This document shows positions 8,957 to 18,608 of a stretch of 64,000 nucleotides of DNA, one piece after another. This DNA comes from Psychroflexus curvus. Its GTDB lineage: Bacteria; Bacteroidota; Bacteroidia; Flavobacteriales; Flavobacteriaceae. Below the pieces are notes generated by a model. The model made no database searches. It was not told the DNA's origin and worked only from the letters and a program-made list of their open reading frames with translations. Numbering within the stretch: position 1 is the first letter of the stretch; the number at the start of each line of letters is the position of its first letter. A program made the translations under genes and the position numbers. The stretch is taken from positions 124,001-188,000 of the forward strand of contig NZ_JAIQZF010000002.1 of the NCBI RefSeq assembly GCF_020164585.1. The letters run 5' to 3'.

Positions 8957-11900
8957 TTAAACAATCTTTACTTCAATGGAATTGGTAATGTAAACCAAGA
9001 GTTTCTTCTTAACATTATATTGTAAACTACTCAAAGCATCAGCATACTCATTTATTTGACTGATATGCTGATTTGAAGCTGCTCCCGTTTTATAATCGAT
9101 GAGGATAACATCACTTCCTTTTACATTGACTCTGTCTGGTCTTAAAAGTTTGTTTTGATAGTAAATATCCTTTTCTGTCCAGACCTGATAAGCTTCAGTA
9201 AAGAAATCGGATAAACCTTCATGTGTGACAATCGAAGTGAGTAAACTTTGGTAAAAATCTTGATTTTCCTGTTCTATAAATCCATCATCAATATGATGAA
9301 TCATAGAGGATTCCACATCTTTTTTATAGTTGACTTTAGATAATAAAGAGTGGATTAAATTACCTTCTTCCAGGGCTTCTTCCAGCTCTTCACTCCAAAG
9401 TTTGCTTGCTGTGGTGACAAGGTTCAAATCCAAATCTGAAGACGGAGAATGAAAAATCAAATCCTTATTTTTGAGAGCTTCATCTTTAATGATATTCTGT
9501 TCTGGAATCTCACTTTCCCCCCAGTGGTAATCTATATTTGGCTCTATGCTTATATTTTGAGAGCTTTCCAGATAACCCATAAATAATCCTGAAAAGGTAT
9601 TGGGTTTTACGGCTCCGGTTTTACCTCTGTCATCTTCAGAAATGATAAAAAGCTCTTTGGCAGCTCGTGTTAAAGCCACATAAAGAATATTTATATTTTC
9701 CATTTCAAGATTGTTGATCAAATCGAGATAATGTTCAGAATAAAGCGGGTGGTCTATGTCTTTGCTGGGGTAAGTGATTAAAGCCACGGGCAGCTTATAT
9801 TTTTCTGGGAGACTTACCCAAAGGTGGCTTCTTTTAGCATCGTCTATTTGTTGTTTTGCGTAAGGAAAAATGACGACAGGAAACTGCAATCCCTTGCTTT
9901 TATGAACGGTCATGATTTGCACAGCATTCTCATTATCTGTACTGATGATGCTCTTTGTCTCGCCCTGCACATTCCAGTGGTTTAAGAATGCACTTAGGTT
10001 TCCTTCCTTTTTTAATGTGAATTCAAAAATTTCGTCAAGGAAAAACTGAAGATAAGCATTGGCTGTTTTGTCAAGATCAAATTGACCGATGAGGTATTCC
10101 ACAGCATCATAAAAAGGGAGGGTGTGGAAATGGTTAGGGTCGAAAGAAAATCCTAAATCGGTTATAGCTTTCCAAAATACGTCCTTCTCTTTGTTGAGGG
10201 TCTGACTTAGCAGTTTAAATCTCTTTTCATCTGAATGAGATAAGTTCAAGGCTAAAATTTCTAGAACTTTAGCTTTGGAGATTTCGTCAAAATCATCATT
10301 CAGTACATTTAAAAAATCCAGTAGAAACCGAACTTGCTTATCAGAATTAATCAGTAAAGTTTCAGAAGATATGATAGGAATTTCATGCTGGTTAAGAAAT
10401 TCTGCAATGTCAACTCCTTCGCTTTTTTTACGAACCAAAATGCAGATATCTCCAAGTTTAAACCCTTGTTCCTGTTTTTTTTCTATGATGTTTAGAACTT
10501 CCTGGGGGTAAATTTCAGAGCGTTCCTCATTGGTTTTGGCATCCACAAATTTTAAATTCACAAAACCCTTTTCCGATTTATGAGTAGTTTGAATCAGGTG
10601 ATTACCACTGAAAAGTTGTTTTAACTTTTCATCGTTAAGTTGTTGCCCAACATGCTCAAAAAATTCATTATTGAATTTCACAACCGCCTGACTACTTCTG
10701 AAATTCGTCCCCAAAGTTTCCAAACCCGGCTTGATGGGAAAAGGAGATTTTCCGCCAGACAAATCCATAAATTGACGTGCATCGCCACCTCGCCAGGCAT
10801 AAATAGATTGTTTGGCGTCACCTACAAGGGTCAGGGTTCCTTGAGTTTCTCCTTCAAAAAGCGAAGCCAGGGCATTTCCCGTTAAGGGAATCAAATTCTC
10901 CCACTGCAGGCGTGAGGTATCTTGAAATTCATCGATGAAATAATGTTGAAATTTCTCTCCCAAACGTTCAAAAATAAAAGGGGCAGGCTGTTTTTTTATT
11001 TCATCGCTTATCTTTTTGTTGAAATCAGAAATCAGCATGATATTCTGCTCTTTTTTAATCAATTCCATTTCAGAATTTACGGCACTAAGCAGAGATAGCT
11101 GAGTAATGTTCTTACGTATTTTTTCAAAAAACTTACGATTGGAAAACAGCTTTTTGCTCAGTTCAAATTGCTCAATTATAAAATCCTTCATCGAGAAAAC
11201 AAGCTGCTTTTTGTCTTCATCCTGATTTTTGGTGACATAGGACTCTTCACTTTCAATATCTAGTTGCCATTTAGCACCAAAACTAATTCCGGGATGATCT
11301 TCACTCAATTTTTGAAAAAACTTTGGCAACCAACCCCCTTTAAAATCTTTAAATTCTAACCCGTTAGCATCCAGTCTTTTCATAAATTCATCTCCTATAG
11401 ACTTGAGCTTCTCAGCAGTAGAATTTATGTCTTCGTTCAATTTAGCCTTAATGTTTTTGAAATCTTCGAGCCCAAAATCATTCAGGGAATTGACGAAGAC
11501 TTCATCTTTTTCATTCAAAAGCAATTTTGAAGCTTCAAAGATGTCCAGGCTTATATTTCCGCTTTTATCATCATTCACTTTTTCCAGTGCAAAATCAATC
11601 AAAACCTCAGTCAGTTCTTTATCACTGCCAGCCTTTTCAACCACGCGTTCTACCGCCAGCTGTAAGACTTGAACGGTATCCATTTCAATATCAAAATTCA
11701 TGGATAGTCCTAAATCTTTGGCAAAGGTTCTTATGATTCTGTGAGTGAAAGCATCAATGGTCGAAATTTCAAAAGCGGCATAGTTGTCTAAGATTTCTTT
11801 TAATATATAGTAGGATTTCTTCTGAATTTGCTCTGAAGACAGCTTCGTGTTTTCTTTTATTAACTTGAACATGGCATCCTCTTCCAGCTGAGGCTGAGCT

Positions 11901-12103
11901 TTCGAAAAAAGAGTGAGATACTCCAGAATCCTGTATTTCATTTCTCCCACAGCTTTGTTGGTAAAGGTGATGGCTAAAATATTTTGAAAACTTGTGTTTT
12001 TTGGAGAAGAAAGGAGTAAGCTTAAGTAGCGTTCTGCGAGCTTAAAGGTTTTTCCAGAACCTGCAGAAGCATTATATATGGTGAAATTGGACTGTTGAGG
12101 CAT
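8957..12103 (-). CDS. UvrD/RecB-family helicase-nuclease (AddA-like)
   Basis: The 1048-aa product is a superfamily 1 helicase fused to a RecB-type nuclease. Motifs in order are Walker [10 protein letters not shown] (residues 12-20), motif Ia [12 protein letters not shown], motif [11 protein letters not shown], motif [17 protein letters not shown], a late [12 protein letters not shown] and ALTRA, and the C-terminal nuclease VILIDYKTG. It should unwind and resect DNA ends in double-strand-break repair. The likely partner is the AddB-like gene at 3547-6246, separated here by kbl and ompA. No TAnnTTTG box was seen directly before the start. Confidence 0.92.
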   Translation of the reverse strand: MPQQSNFTIYNASAGSGKTFKLAERYLSLLLSSPKNTSFQNILAITFTNKAVGEMKYRILEYLTLFSKAQPQLEEDAMFKLIKENTKLSSEQIQKKSYYILKEILDNYAAFEISTIDAFTHRIIRTFAKDLGLSMNFDIEMDTVQVLQLAVERVVEKAGSDKELTEVLIDFALEKVNDDKSGNISLDIFEASKLLLNEKDEVFVNSLNDFGLEDFKNIKAKLNEDINSTAEKLKSIGDEFMKRLDANGLEFKDFKGGWLPKFFQKLSEDHPGISFGAKWQLDIESEESYVTKNQDEDKKQLVFSMKDFIIEQFELSKKLFSNRKFFEKIRKNITQLSLLSAVNSEMELIKKEQNIMLISDFNKKISDEIKKQPAPFIFERLGEKFQHYFIDEFQDTSRLQWENLIPLTGNALASLFEGETQGTLTLVGDAKQSIYAWRGGDARQFMDLSGGKSPFPIKPGLETLGTNFRSSQAVVKFNNEFFEHVGQQLNDEKLKQLFSGNHLIQTTHKSEKGFVNLKFVDAKTNEERSEIYPQEVLNIIEKKQEQGFKLGDICILVRKKSEGVDIAEFLNQHEIPIISSETLLINSDKQVRFLLDFLNVLNDDFDEISKAKVLEILALNLSHSDEKRFKLLSQTLNKEKDVFWKAITDLGFSFDPNHFHTLPFYDAVEYLIGQFDLDKTANAYLQFFLDEIFEFTLKKEGNLSAFLNHWNVQGETKSIISTDNENAVQIMTVHKSKGLQFPVVIFPYAKQQIDDAKRSHLWVSLPEKYKLPVALITYPSKDIDHPLYSEHYLDLINNLEMENINILYVALTRAAKELFIISEDDRGKTGAVKPNTFSGLFMGYLESSQNISIEPNIDYHWGESEIPEQNIIKDEALKNKDLIFHSPSSDLDLNLVTTASKLWSEELEEALEEGNLIHSLLSKVNYKKDVESSMIHHIDDGFIEQENQDFYQSLLTSIVTHEGLSDFFTEAYQVWTEKDIYYQNKLLRPDRVNVKGSDVILIDYKTGAASNQHISQINEYADALSSLQYNVKKKLLVYITNSIEVKIV

Positions 12104-12178
12104 TCTTCAATTTTAAGGGTAAGTTAATGAATTAAGAATAATAAGGTTCAAAAAAATGAAACCATATTTTGAGTAAAA

Positions 12179-12186
12179 TACCTTTG
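12179..12186 (+). promoter_or_regulatory. Bacteroidota -7 promoter box for sod
   Basis: TACCTTTG matches TAnnTTTG exactly and lies 88 bp upstream of the sod start, implying a leader of about 80 nt. A good TTG at the -33 distance is not evident. Confidence 0.5.
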
Positions 12187-12274
12187 TTTTAAGTAAAAAA
12201 TAACATCAAATAATCCTGTGTGAAAGTCTTAATAGTTATTTTTGATATCAACAAATTAACAAAAAACATAAATT

Positions 12275-12883
12275 ATGGCTTTTGAATTACCAAAATTAGA
12301 CTACGCTCATGATGCTCTTGAGCCACATATCGATAAAAAAACAATGGAAATCCACCATGGAAAGCACCATGCTGGATATACTTCTAAACTGAACAATGCT
12401 ATTGAAGGCACCGATTTAGAAGGAAAAACCATAGAAAATATATTAATCAATCTAGATTTATCAAATACTGCAGTAAGAAATAATGGTGGTGGTTTTTATA
12501 ACCACAGTTTATTTTGGAAAGTGATGTCGCCAAAAGGTGGTGGAAAACCATCAGGTGAGTTAGCAGAAGCAATCGATGAATCTTTTGGTTCTTTTGAAGC
12601 TTTTAAAGAAGCTTTTTCAAAAGCAGCAGCAGGTCAATTTGGATCTGGTTGGGCTTGGTTAACCGTTCATAATGGAGGAAAAGTAGAAGTGACTTCAACT
12701 GCAAACCAAGACAATCCATTGATGCCAAATGTTGGTTCAGGTGGAACTCCTATTTTAGGAATTGATGTTTGGGAGCACGCTTATTACCTCAACTACCAAA
12801 ATAAAAGACCAGAATATATTGAACATTTCTTTGAAGTGATTAACTGGGAAGAAGTTGCGAAACGCTATTCAGAAAACAAATAG
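12275..12883 (+). CDS. Superoxide dismutase, Fe/Mn family
   Basis: The 202-aa protein is of standard length for cytoplasmic Fe/Mn superoxide dismutase. The metal ligands are all present: His in the first helical hairpin (the [17 protein letters not shown] stretch), His in FYNHSLFW, and Asp plus His in [13 protein letters not shown]. It converts superoxide to hydrogen peroxide and oxygen. The choice between iron and manganese cannot be made safely by eye. It is a single-gene unit with its own -7 box and a following terminator. Confidence 0.97.
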   Translation: MAFELPKLDYAHDALEPHIDKKTMEIHHGKHHAGYTSKLNNAIEGTDLEGKTIENILINLDLSNTAVRNNGGGFYNHSLFWKVMSPKGGGKPSGELAEAIDESFGSFEAFKEAFSKAAAGQFGSGWAWLTVHNGGKVEVTSTANQDNPLMPNVGSGGTPILGIDVWEHAYYLNYQNKRPEYIEHFFEVINWEEVAKRYSENK

Positions 12884-12903
12884 TTTTTATTCGAAAACTC
12901 TAT

Positions 12904-12930
12904 AAAAACTGCTCTCAAAGGGCAGTTTTT
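12904..12930 (+). terminator. Intrinsic terminator after sod
   Basis: A 9-bp stem (12904-12912 with 12922-12930), a 9-nt loop and a long T run lie 20 bp past the sod stop and just before the convergent glycosyltransferase stop. Confidence 0.8.
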
Positions 12931-12936
12931 TTTGTT

Positions 12937-13977
12937 TTAAAGCAAATTTGATTTTACTTTTCTGATCACATCTTCAGGTCTGATATCATCCATAACCTTT
13001 TTGTATCCAATCACCTTTTTGTTTCCATAAACAGAAGTTGGCAAGAGCGGGTACTTTTCAAGATCTGGTAAAAGTTGCTGTTCCTGGGTCTGGCCGAAAG
13101 GTGCAAAACCTGCATAAGGATGCGTCGCTCCCCAGATGGTGATGACATTTACTCCATACATGGCTGCCAAGTGACCGTTACCACTGTCCATAGATAGCAT
13201 GAGGTCTAGATTCGAAATCAGTTGTAATTCTTCTGGAAAACTAAATTTTCCAGCTACAGATTCGCAGTTGCTGAAATTTTCAGCTATAGCTTTTAACTTC
13301 TTCACCTCCTTTTTTCCACCGCCAAATAACAGGATTTGAGTGTTTTCTTCCTGACTTAGTTTTGAAATGACTTTCTTCATCAACTTCAAAGGATATTGTT
13401 TTGGAGAATGCGCAGCAAAAGGAGCAATACCAATCCACTTTTTAGATTTATTTAAATTGAGGACAGATTCAATTTCCGAAGAAAGTGGGAGTTGAGTTTT
13501 TTCTATTTTGAATTCCTTTTCAAGTGGTAAGCCTAGCTTTTTGAACACATCTGCATAGCGCTGATGCGTGCTTTTAAGAGGTTTTAAAATCTTATTATTA
13601 GACCGTGTTAATGCCTTTTTTTCTGATCTGCCTTTGTCTATTGTATAATATTCGTGGCCGAGGATTTTTAAGAACCCACATAGTATTCGCGATCTCAGGA
13701 CATTGTGCAAATCGGCAATAGTATCAATCTTCAATTTATGAAGTTGTTTTGCCAGTATCCATAAGCCTGGAATTCCTTTATGCCTGATTTTGACTTCAGC
13801 TTTTACAACATTTATTTGTTCTAGATGGTCAAATAAATGAGCAAAAAAAGGCTTTGTAAGCACTGTAATTTTTAGGTTGGGATAAGTGCGCAACAAATGA
13901 GTGAGAACAGGAACGATCAAAGCTACATCGCCCATGGCAGATAACCGTATCACAAGAATGTGGCTCGGACGGCTCAT
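12937..13977 (-). CDS. Glycosyltransferase family 9 (heptosyltransferase-like)
   Basis: The 346-aa GT9 protein has an N-terminal IRLSAMGDVALIVPVL and a C-terminal donor-site segment MDSGNGHLAAMYGVNVITIWGATHP, both typical of ADP-heptose:LPS heptosyltransferases. It probably adds a sugar to the lipopolysaccharide core on the cytoplasmic side of the inner membrane. The exact donor is not proven. The DUF4254 gene ends 1 bp upstream, so the two are almost certainly co-translated, with DUF6427 above them. Confidence 0.88.
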   Translation of the reverse strand: MSRPSHILVIRLSAMGDVALIVPVLTHLLRTYPNLKITVLTKPFFAHLFDHLEQINVVKAEVKIRHKGIPGLWILAKQLHKLKIDTIADLHNVLRSRILCGFLKILGHEYYTIDKGRSEKKALTRSNNKILKPLKSTHQRYADVFKKLGLPLEKEFKIEKTQLPLSSEIESVLNLNKSKKWIGIAPFAAHSPKQYPLKLMKKVISKLSQEENTQILLFGGGKKEVKKLKAIAENFSNCESVAGKFSFPEELQLISNLDLMLSMDSGNGHLAAMYGVNVITIWGATHPYAGFAPFGQTQEQQLLPDLEKYPLLPTSVYGNKKVIGYKKVMDDIRPEDVIRKVKSNLL

Positions 13978-13978
13978 C

Positions 13979-14587
13979 TTAACGTTTACTTCTCAGTACA
14001 GGATTCATTTCATCATCATTATACATTTTCATCTGCTTATACACCTTCATGTATTTATCACCAACCTTGATGTCTTCCAGAAGCTGGTCTATGGCCAGAG
14101 ATAAATCCTTTTGCTGCTCAAGAAGCACATTAAGCTTTGCTTTACAAGCTGCCTGATGTTTTTCTGAGGCATCCGTTCTGTTGGCCTCTTCATTCATATG
14201 ATAAATCTTTAATGCTAAAATGGAAAGTCTGTCGATTCCCCATGCAGGACTTTCAGTATTGATCTTTGCATTGGGTTTTGGCTCGATTGTATCAAAAAGG
14301 TCCAAAAAATAACTGTCTATATATTCTACAGTATTGGTTCTGTCCTGGTTGGAAGCGTCTATCTTTCTTTTCAACACGAGAGCATCTTCAGGAGAAATAT
14401 TAGGATCTCTTATAAGATCTTCATAATGCCACTGAACTGTGTCTATCCAACACTTTCTGTATAACAAATGTTCAATAAGAGTTTCTTTTTTATCAAATGG
14501 ATTTTTGAATTCCTGATCAACATTATCTTTTACATGATAGGTTTCGATGACACTTTGAAATATTCTATTGGCTTTTTCTGAAAACAT
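13979..14587 (-). CDS. DUF4254 domain-containing protein
   Basis: The 202-aa soluble, helical protein is rich in charged residues, with segments such as LLYRKCWIDTVQWHYEDLIRD and a central SPAWGIDRLSILALKIYHM. This pattern is that of DUF4254, a family of unknown biochemistry found in Bacteroidota beside GT9 glycosyltransferases. The 1-bp gap to the GT9 gene suggests a shared role in envelope polysaccharide synthesis, which is inference from context. It has no signal peptide. Confidence 0.85.
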   Translation of the reverse strand: MFSEKANRIFQSVIETYHVKDNVDQEFKNPFDKKETLIEHLLYRKCWIDTVQWHYEDLIRDPNISPEDALVLKRKIDASNQDRTNTVEYIDSYFLDLFDTIEPKPNAKINTESPAWGIDRLSILALKIYHMNEEANRTDASEKHQAACKAKLNVLLEQQKDLSLAIDQLLEDIKVGDKYMKVYKQMKMYNDDEMNPVLRSKR

Positions 14588-14659
14588 GATTTTGTATTTG
14601 GGTGGTTACAAATATAGAAAGTGTTTTTAAAATAGACTTTGCTATTGGCAATGGTCTTT

Positions 14660-15586
14660 TCAATATAAAGCTGAAAATACAATTCCAGATAAAAAAATAA
14701 GGTAGAAAACTTCTTTCGTCCATTTTTTTGTGGACTTCAACTGAAAATAATTCCCTACTAATATTGAAAGCGGCCAAATAAGATAAATGGCGTCCATAGA
14801 TAAAGGTGCACTATTGATTATAATTACTGAAATTGAAATCAGCATAAAAAATATAACCAGACTTAAACTCTCAGTTACATGTAATTTTGCACGATTGTAA
14901 ATGATAGGCAATTGAAAAATGATCCAAACCAAAATTAGTAATAACAGTCCCAGTAAATTGCCATATTTAAAGCTGTCAAAAAAGGAGTCTATACCCGTAA
15001 ACTCTGGTAAATAGTCATAAAAATTAATCCATTTATTTTCAAAAATTAAAAAATAACTAAGGTGAATAACGAAACCTACCGCAAGCCCGACAAAAGGAAT
15101 AATAAAGTGTCTGTAGTTTTGAGAAGCATACATAATAACACCAAAATAAATCACCACTAGAAACAGCCAGTGAAAAGGTTCTAAGATTATTGAAATAGAA
15201 AGCAATACACTAGAATCAAAAATCTTCTGTTTGAAGTTAGTATTGGTTTTTAGGCTGAGAATTCTTCTAAAAGCAAGAAGCAAAAAGAAATAGCTTATAA
15301 TAAATTCTGAAGATCTTAATACCTCTGGAAATGCAATGATCAAAAGTGCAAAACTCGACACAGCATAGGTATGTTGTTTGTGAATTTTATTTCGTTTTAC
15401 TATAAAATTAAGCAGAAATAAAATCAGAAGAAAAACGATTAAAACACCGATTTTTTTTATTAAAAATGAGACATTGAAATTTATCGTAGTTGATAAAAAA
15501 TTTTCAATAAAAAAGGCCACAGCAAATAAAATGCTCAGAATGGCAAAAGCAATGGGTTTTGAATGACTAAAAAGTCTTGTTAACAT
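14660..15586 (-). CDS. DUF6427-like polytopic membrane protein
   Basis: The 308-aa product has about eight to ten hydrophobic segments and no soluble domain. Its start (MLTRLFSHSKPIAFAILSILF) and placement upstream of DUF4254 and GT9 and opposite DUF6341 agree with the flavobacterial DUF6427 family. The shape resembles polysaccharide polymerase or ligase membrane proteins, but no motif proves a function. The first codons overlap the -33 element of the divergent DUF6341 promoter. Confidence 0.75.
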   Translation of the reverse strand: MLTRLFSHSKPIAFAILSILFAVAFFIENFLSTTINFNVSFLIKKIGVLIVFLLILFLLNFIVKRNKIHKQHTYAVSSFALLIIAFPEVLRSSEFIISYFFLLLAFRRILSLKTNTNFKQKIFDSSVLLSISIILEPFHWLFLVVIYFGVIMYASQNYRHFIIPFVGLAVGFVIHLSYFLIFENKWINFYDYLPEFTGIDSFFDSFKYGNLLGLLLLILVWIIFQLPIIYNRAKLHVTESLSLVIFFMLISISVIIINSAPLSMDAIYLIWPLSILVGNYFQLKSTKKWTKEVFYLIFLSGIVFSALY

Positions 15587-15606
15587 GGTCTAATTTATTA
15601 CTTTTG
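15577..15606 (+). promoter_or_regulatory. Complete Bacteroidota promoter for the DUF6341 gene
   Basis: TTG at 15577-15579, a 19-nt spacer and TACTTTTG at 15599-15606 give an almost ideal Bacteroidota vegetative promoter, 26 bp upstream of the ATG at 15633. The -33 part lies inside the first codons of the divergent DUF6427 gene. Confidence 0.75.
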
Positions 15607-15632
15607 CAAAGTAAATATAATATATCAGAGAC

Positions 15633-15881
15633 ATGAAGGATTTTTTTGAAGGTATTGCTAGTTTATTTGAAGATGTTTTGTTTTTACCCTTAGATGCTCT
15701 TAGAGAACTACAAGATGATTCATGGTTAGCTGCCAACGGTTTGAACTTTGTTTTTGTACTCATTGCCTTCGTTGCGTTTTTTTACTGGATGAAACAGTTA
15801 AAAACCTTTGATGAAAGCGGTGAAGAAGATAAAAGCGTGAAAGCACATCCATTTTTAGGAAAAAATGCAGATTTAGACTAA
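15633..15881 (+). CDS. DUF6341 family small membrane protein
   Basis: The 82-aa protein has an amphipathic N-terminal part (FFEGIASLFEDVLFLPLDALREL), one transmembrane segment around residues 38-52 (FVFVLIAFVAFFYW) and a short charged tail. Sequence and position between DUF6427 and purD fit the flavobacterial DUF6341 family; related entries are sometimes mislabelled uracil phosphoribosyltransferase. The function is unknown. Its stop overlaps the convergent purD stop by 9 bp. Confidence 0.8.
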   Translation: MKDFFEGIASLFEDVLFLPLDALRELQDDSWLAANGLNFVFVLIAFVAFFYWMKQLKTFDESGEEDKSVKAHPFLGKNADLD

Positions 15882-17156
15882 GTCTTTTCCCAGGTCTTTT
15901 CTATAGTACATCCCTTTAAAATTTATGTGATTCACATTTTCATAAGCTTTTTCCAAAGCCCTTTGAAAGGTATCCCCAAAAGCAGTTACAGCAATGACAC
16001 GACCTCCGTTTGTTAAAACCTGGTCGTTTTCTTTTTTGGTGCCAGCATGACAAACAAAGACCTTTTCGTCTTCCTCAGTTTTATCTAAACCAGAAACAAC
16101 TTTCCCCTTTTCGTAAGTCCCAGGATAACCACCAGAAACAAGCATAACTGTAGCCGCATGTTGTGCATCAATCTCAAGTTGAACTTCCTGTATTTTACCT
16201 TCAGTTGTTTTGGATAAGACGTCCAGCAAGTCATTTTTGATTCTCGGAATGACAACTTCGGTTTCCGGGTCACCCATTCTGACGTTATATTCTACCACAA
16301 ACGGTTCGTCGCCAACTTTCATCAAACCTATAAACAAAAAGCCTGTAAAGTCGATATCTTCCTTGTAAAGCCCGTCAATACTTGGTTTGATGATCTTTTC
16401 ATCTACTTTTCTCATGAAGGCTTCATCTGCAAAAGGCACTGGAGAGATAGCACCCATACCCCCAGTATTCAGGCCTGTATCGGCCTCGCCAATACGTTTG
16501 TAATCCTTGGCGTTGGGAAGTGTTATGTAATTCTTTCCATCTGTCAGTACGAAAACACTAAGTTCAATTCCGTTTAAAAATTCTTCTATGACAACTTTTT
16601 CTGAAGCTATTCCAAACTTGCTGTTGGTTAACATATTTTCAAGTTCGTCCTGTGCTTCTTTTAAATGTGTTAAAATCAAAACGCCTTTTCCGCCTGCAAG
16701 CCCGTCTGCTTTGAGTACATAAGGGGGATGCATTGTTTTTAAAAATTCCTTTCCGGCTTCCAGTGTTTTTTCACTGAAACTTTGATAAGCTGCAGTTGGA
16801 ACCTGGTGTGATTTCATAAACTCCTTAGCACGTTCTTTACTACCTTCCAGTAAGGCTCCGCGTTTGGAAGGACCGACGATTTTTAAGTCTGAAAATTCTT
16901 CTCTCTCATCAAAATAATCCTTGATGCCTTCCACAAGAGGGGCTTCCGGACCAACAATTAACATTTGAATTTCATGCGTTTTGATGCTCTTGGCAACCTC
17001 TTCAAAATTGAGAATATCCAGCTTCAGGTTAGTAGCACATGATGAGGTACCCGCATTTCCTGGGGCTACAAATAAAGTATTGCAACCTGGACTTTTGGAA
17101 ATCTGATGTGCTATGGTATGTTCACGTCCGCCACTTCCAAGTATCAATACATTCAT
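15873..17156 (-). CDS. purD: Phosphoribosylamine--glycine ligase
   Basis: The 427-aa enzyme has normal length and the full ATP-grasp layout: N-terminal MNVLILGSGGREHTIAHQI, the ATP loop KADGLAGGKGV, and VVEYNVRMGDPETE with the metal-binding Glu and Asn. It joins glycine to phosphoribosylamine with ATP, the second step of purine synthesis. A TACTTTTG box lies 26-33 bp upstream on the minus strand (17182-17189). The stop overlaps that of the convergent DUF6341 gene. Confidence 0.97.
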   Translation of the reverse strand: MNVLILGSGGREHTIAHQISKSPGCNTLFVAPGNAGTSSCATNLKLDILNFEEVAKSIKTHEIQMLIVGPEAPLVEGIKDYFDEREEFSDLKIVGPSKRGALLEGSKERAKEFMKSHQVPTAAYQSFSEKTLEAGKEFLKTMHPPYVLKADGLAGGKGVLILTHLKEAQDELENMLTNSKFGIASEKVVIEEFLNGIELSVFVLTDGKNYITLPNAKDYKRIGEADTGLNTGGMGAISPVPFADEAFMRKVDEKIIKPSIDGLYKEDIDFTGFLFIGLMKVGDEPFVVEYNVRMGDPETEVVIPRIKNDLLDVLSKTTEGKIQEVQLEIDAQHAATVMLVSGGYPGTYEKGKVVSGLDKTEEDEKVFVCHAGTKKENDQVLTNGGRVIAVTAFGDTFQRALEKAYENVNHINFKGMYYRKDLGKDLV

Positions 17157-17181
17157 GAGATTTTGTTCTAATGTTAGGCAT

Positions 17182-17189
17182 CAAAAGTA
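17182..17189 (-). promoter_or_regulatory. -7 promoter box for purD
   Basis: The minus strand reads TACTTTTG, an exact TAnnTTTG match 25 bp before the purD ATG. No TTG is found at the expected -33 position. Confidence 0.45.
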
Positions 17190-17231
17190 AATGTTTGTAA
17201 ATTGCTTTTCTAATGAAAACCTAGAAATTCT

Positions 17232-18545
17232 GTGAACCGGTTCAAAAAAATTTTAAGTTTAAAGGGGTTTCCAATACAAAAGGCTCAAAAAGACCTTGAA
17301 TCTATTCTTAGCATCTCTGATGCTGATTTTCAAAATTATAATGAAAATAGGCGAGATCAGATTCTTAACTTCCACGTGAAGAATAATTCTAACTATTCTA
17401 GTTTTATAAAAAAGACCCATTATAATTCCTGGAATGAAATTCCTATAATGACAAAGGCGGATTTACAAAAGCCTCTTGTGGACCGCCTAAGCAAGGGCTA
17501 CAAGCTTCCAAAGGTTTTCGTCAATAAAACGTCAGGCTCCAGCGGACATCCTTTTATCCTTGCCAAGGATAAATATGCTCATGCACTGACCTGGGCTCAT
17601 ACGATTTGGTTGTATAAACAACACGGAATCGATATGAATTTTTCCTACGAAGCCCGTTTTTATGGTATTCCCAGAGATTTTGTAGGTCATCAAAAAGAAC
17701 GCTTCAAAGACATTTTAGCCAACAGGCACCGCTTTGATATTTTTGATTTATCTGAAACTAATCTGCATAAGTTTTTGAATTTATTTCAGGAAAAACCTTT
17801 TGATTACATCAATGGATACACAAGTTCTATCGTTCTTTTTGCCAAGTTTCTGAAAGAACAGCAGGTTGTTTTAAAATCGATTTGTCCAACCCTAAAATTG
17901 TGTATTGCGACTAGCGAAATGCTTTTTGACGAAGACAGAGCGCTTCTCGAAAGTCAGTTTGGTGTTGCGGTTGTGAATGAATATGGTGCCAGTGAATTAG
18001 GGATTATTGCTTTTGAAAATCCGAAAGGCGATTGGCAGCTCAACAACCAAACGATTTATGTTGAAGTGGTGGATCAGGATGGTTATGCATTGCCCAATGG
18101 ACAAGAAGGGGATATTGTCATTACATCCCTGTATAATAAAGCACATCCGTTTATACGCTATCAAATTGGCGACAGGGGTGTGATCGATGAAAAGTCAACC
18201 CCTCAAAATCAAATTCTAAAATCGCTCACAGGGAGAACCAATGAGTTTGCGATTTTACCAAGCGGTAAAAAAGTACCTGCTTTAAGTTTTTACTATGTCA
18301 CCAAGTCTGTCATTGAAGATGCAGGACTGGTGAAAGAAATCAAAATCGTACAGGAAGAGCTATCTAAATTCGTCATTTACTACAAAGCTGAAAGTGAACT
18401 GAATCAAGATCAAAAGCAATCTATCCATAAGGCTGTTGACACCTATTTAGAAAAAGGTCTGTTGCTAATTTTTGAAAGAAAAGAAGAGTTGGAACGCTCA
18501 GAAAGCGGAAAACTAAAACAGTTCACTTCCAAACTGGAGAGTTGA
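17232..18545 (+). CDS. Phenylacetate-CoA ligase family protein (CapK-like adenylating enzyme)
   Basis: The 437-aa protein has AMP-forming acyl-CoA ligase signatures of the PaaK/CapK branch: the phosphate loop NKTSGSSGHPF (about residues 100-110), YGASELG as the adenine motif, and IRYQIGDRG. It should activate a carboxylic acid as an adenylate. CapK-type members often act in polysaccharide or cell-surface modification rather than phenylacetate breakdown, and no other paa gene is present. The GTG at 17232 is the most upstream start giving the conserved N-terminus. It is divergent from purD. Confidence 0.82.
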   Translation: MNRFKKILSLKGFPIQKAQKDLESILSISDADFQNYNENRRDQILNFHVKNNSNYSSFIKKTHYNSWNEIPIMTKADLQKPLVDRLSKGYKLPKVFVNKTSGSSGHPFILAKDKYAHALTWAHTIWLYKQHGIDMNFSYEARFYGIPRDFVGHQKERFKDILANRHRFDIFDLSETNLHKFLNLFQEKPFDYINGYTSSIVLFAKFLKEQQVVLKSICPTLKLCIATSEMLFDEDRALLESQFGVAVVNEYGASELGIIAFENPKGDWQLNNQTIYVEVVDQDGYALPNGQEGDIVITSLYNKAHPFIRYQIGDRGVIDEKSTPQNQILKSLTGRTNEFAILPSGKKVPALSFYYVTKSVIEDAGLVKEIKIVQEELSKFVIYYKAESELNQDQKQSIHKAVDTYLEKGLLLIFERKEELERSESGKLKQFTSKLES

Positions 18546-18608
18546 GGCCAACGGCTACAATTTCCATTATTTAGCAGTTTTAATTTCAGAATATAAACAC
18601 AATAATTT

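Noticed and set aside
14565-14777. Minus-strand reading frame overlapping the end of the DUF6427 gene
   Set aside because: It is in another frame of DUF6427 and the DUF6427-DUF4254 gap, with no recognisable protein.
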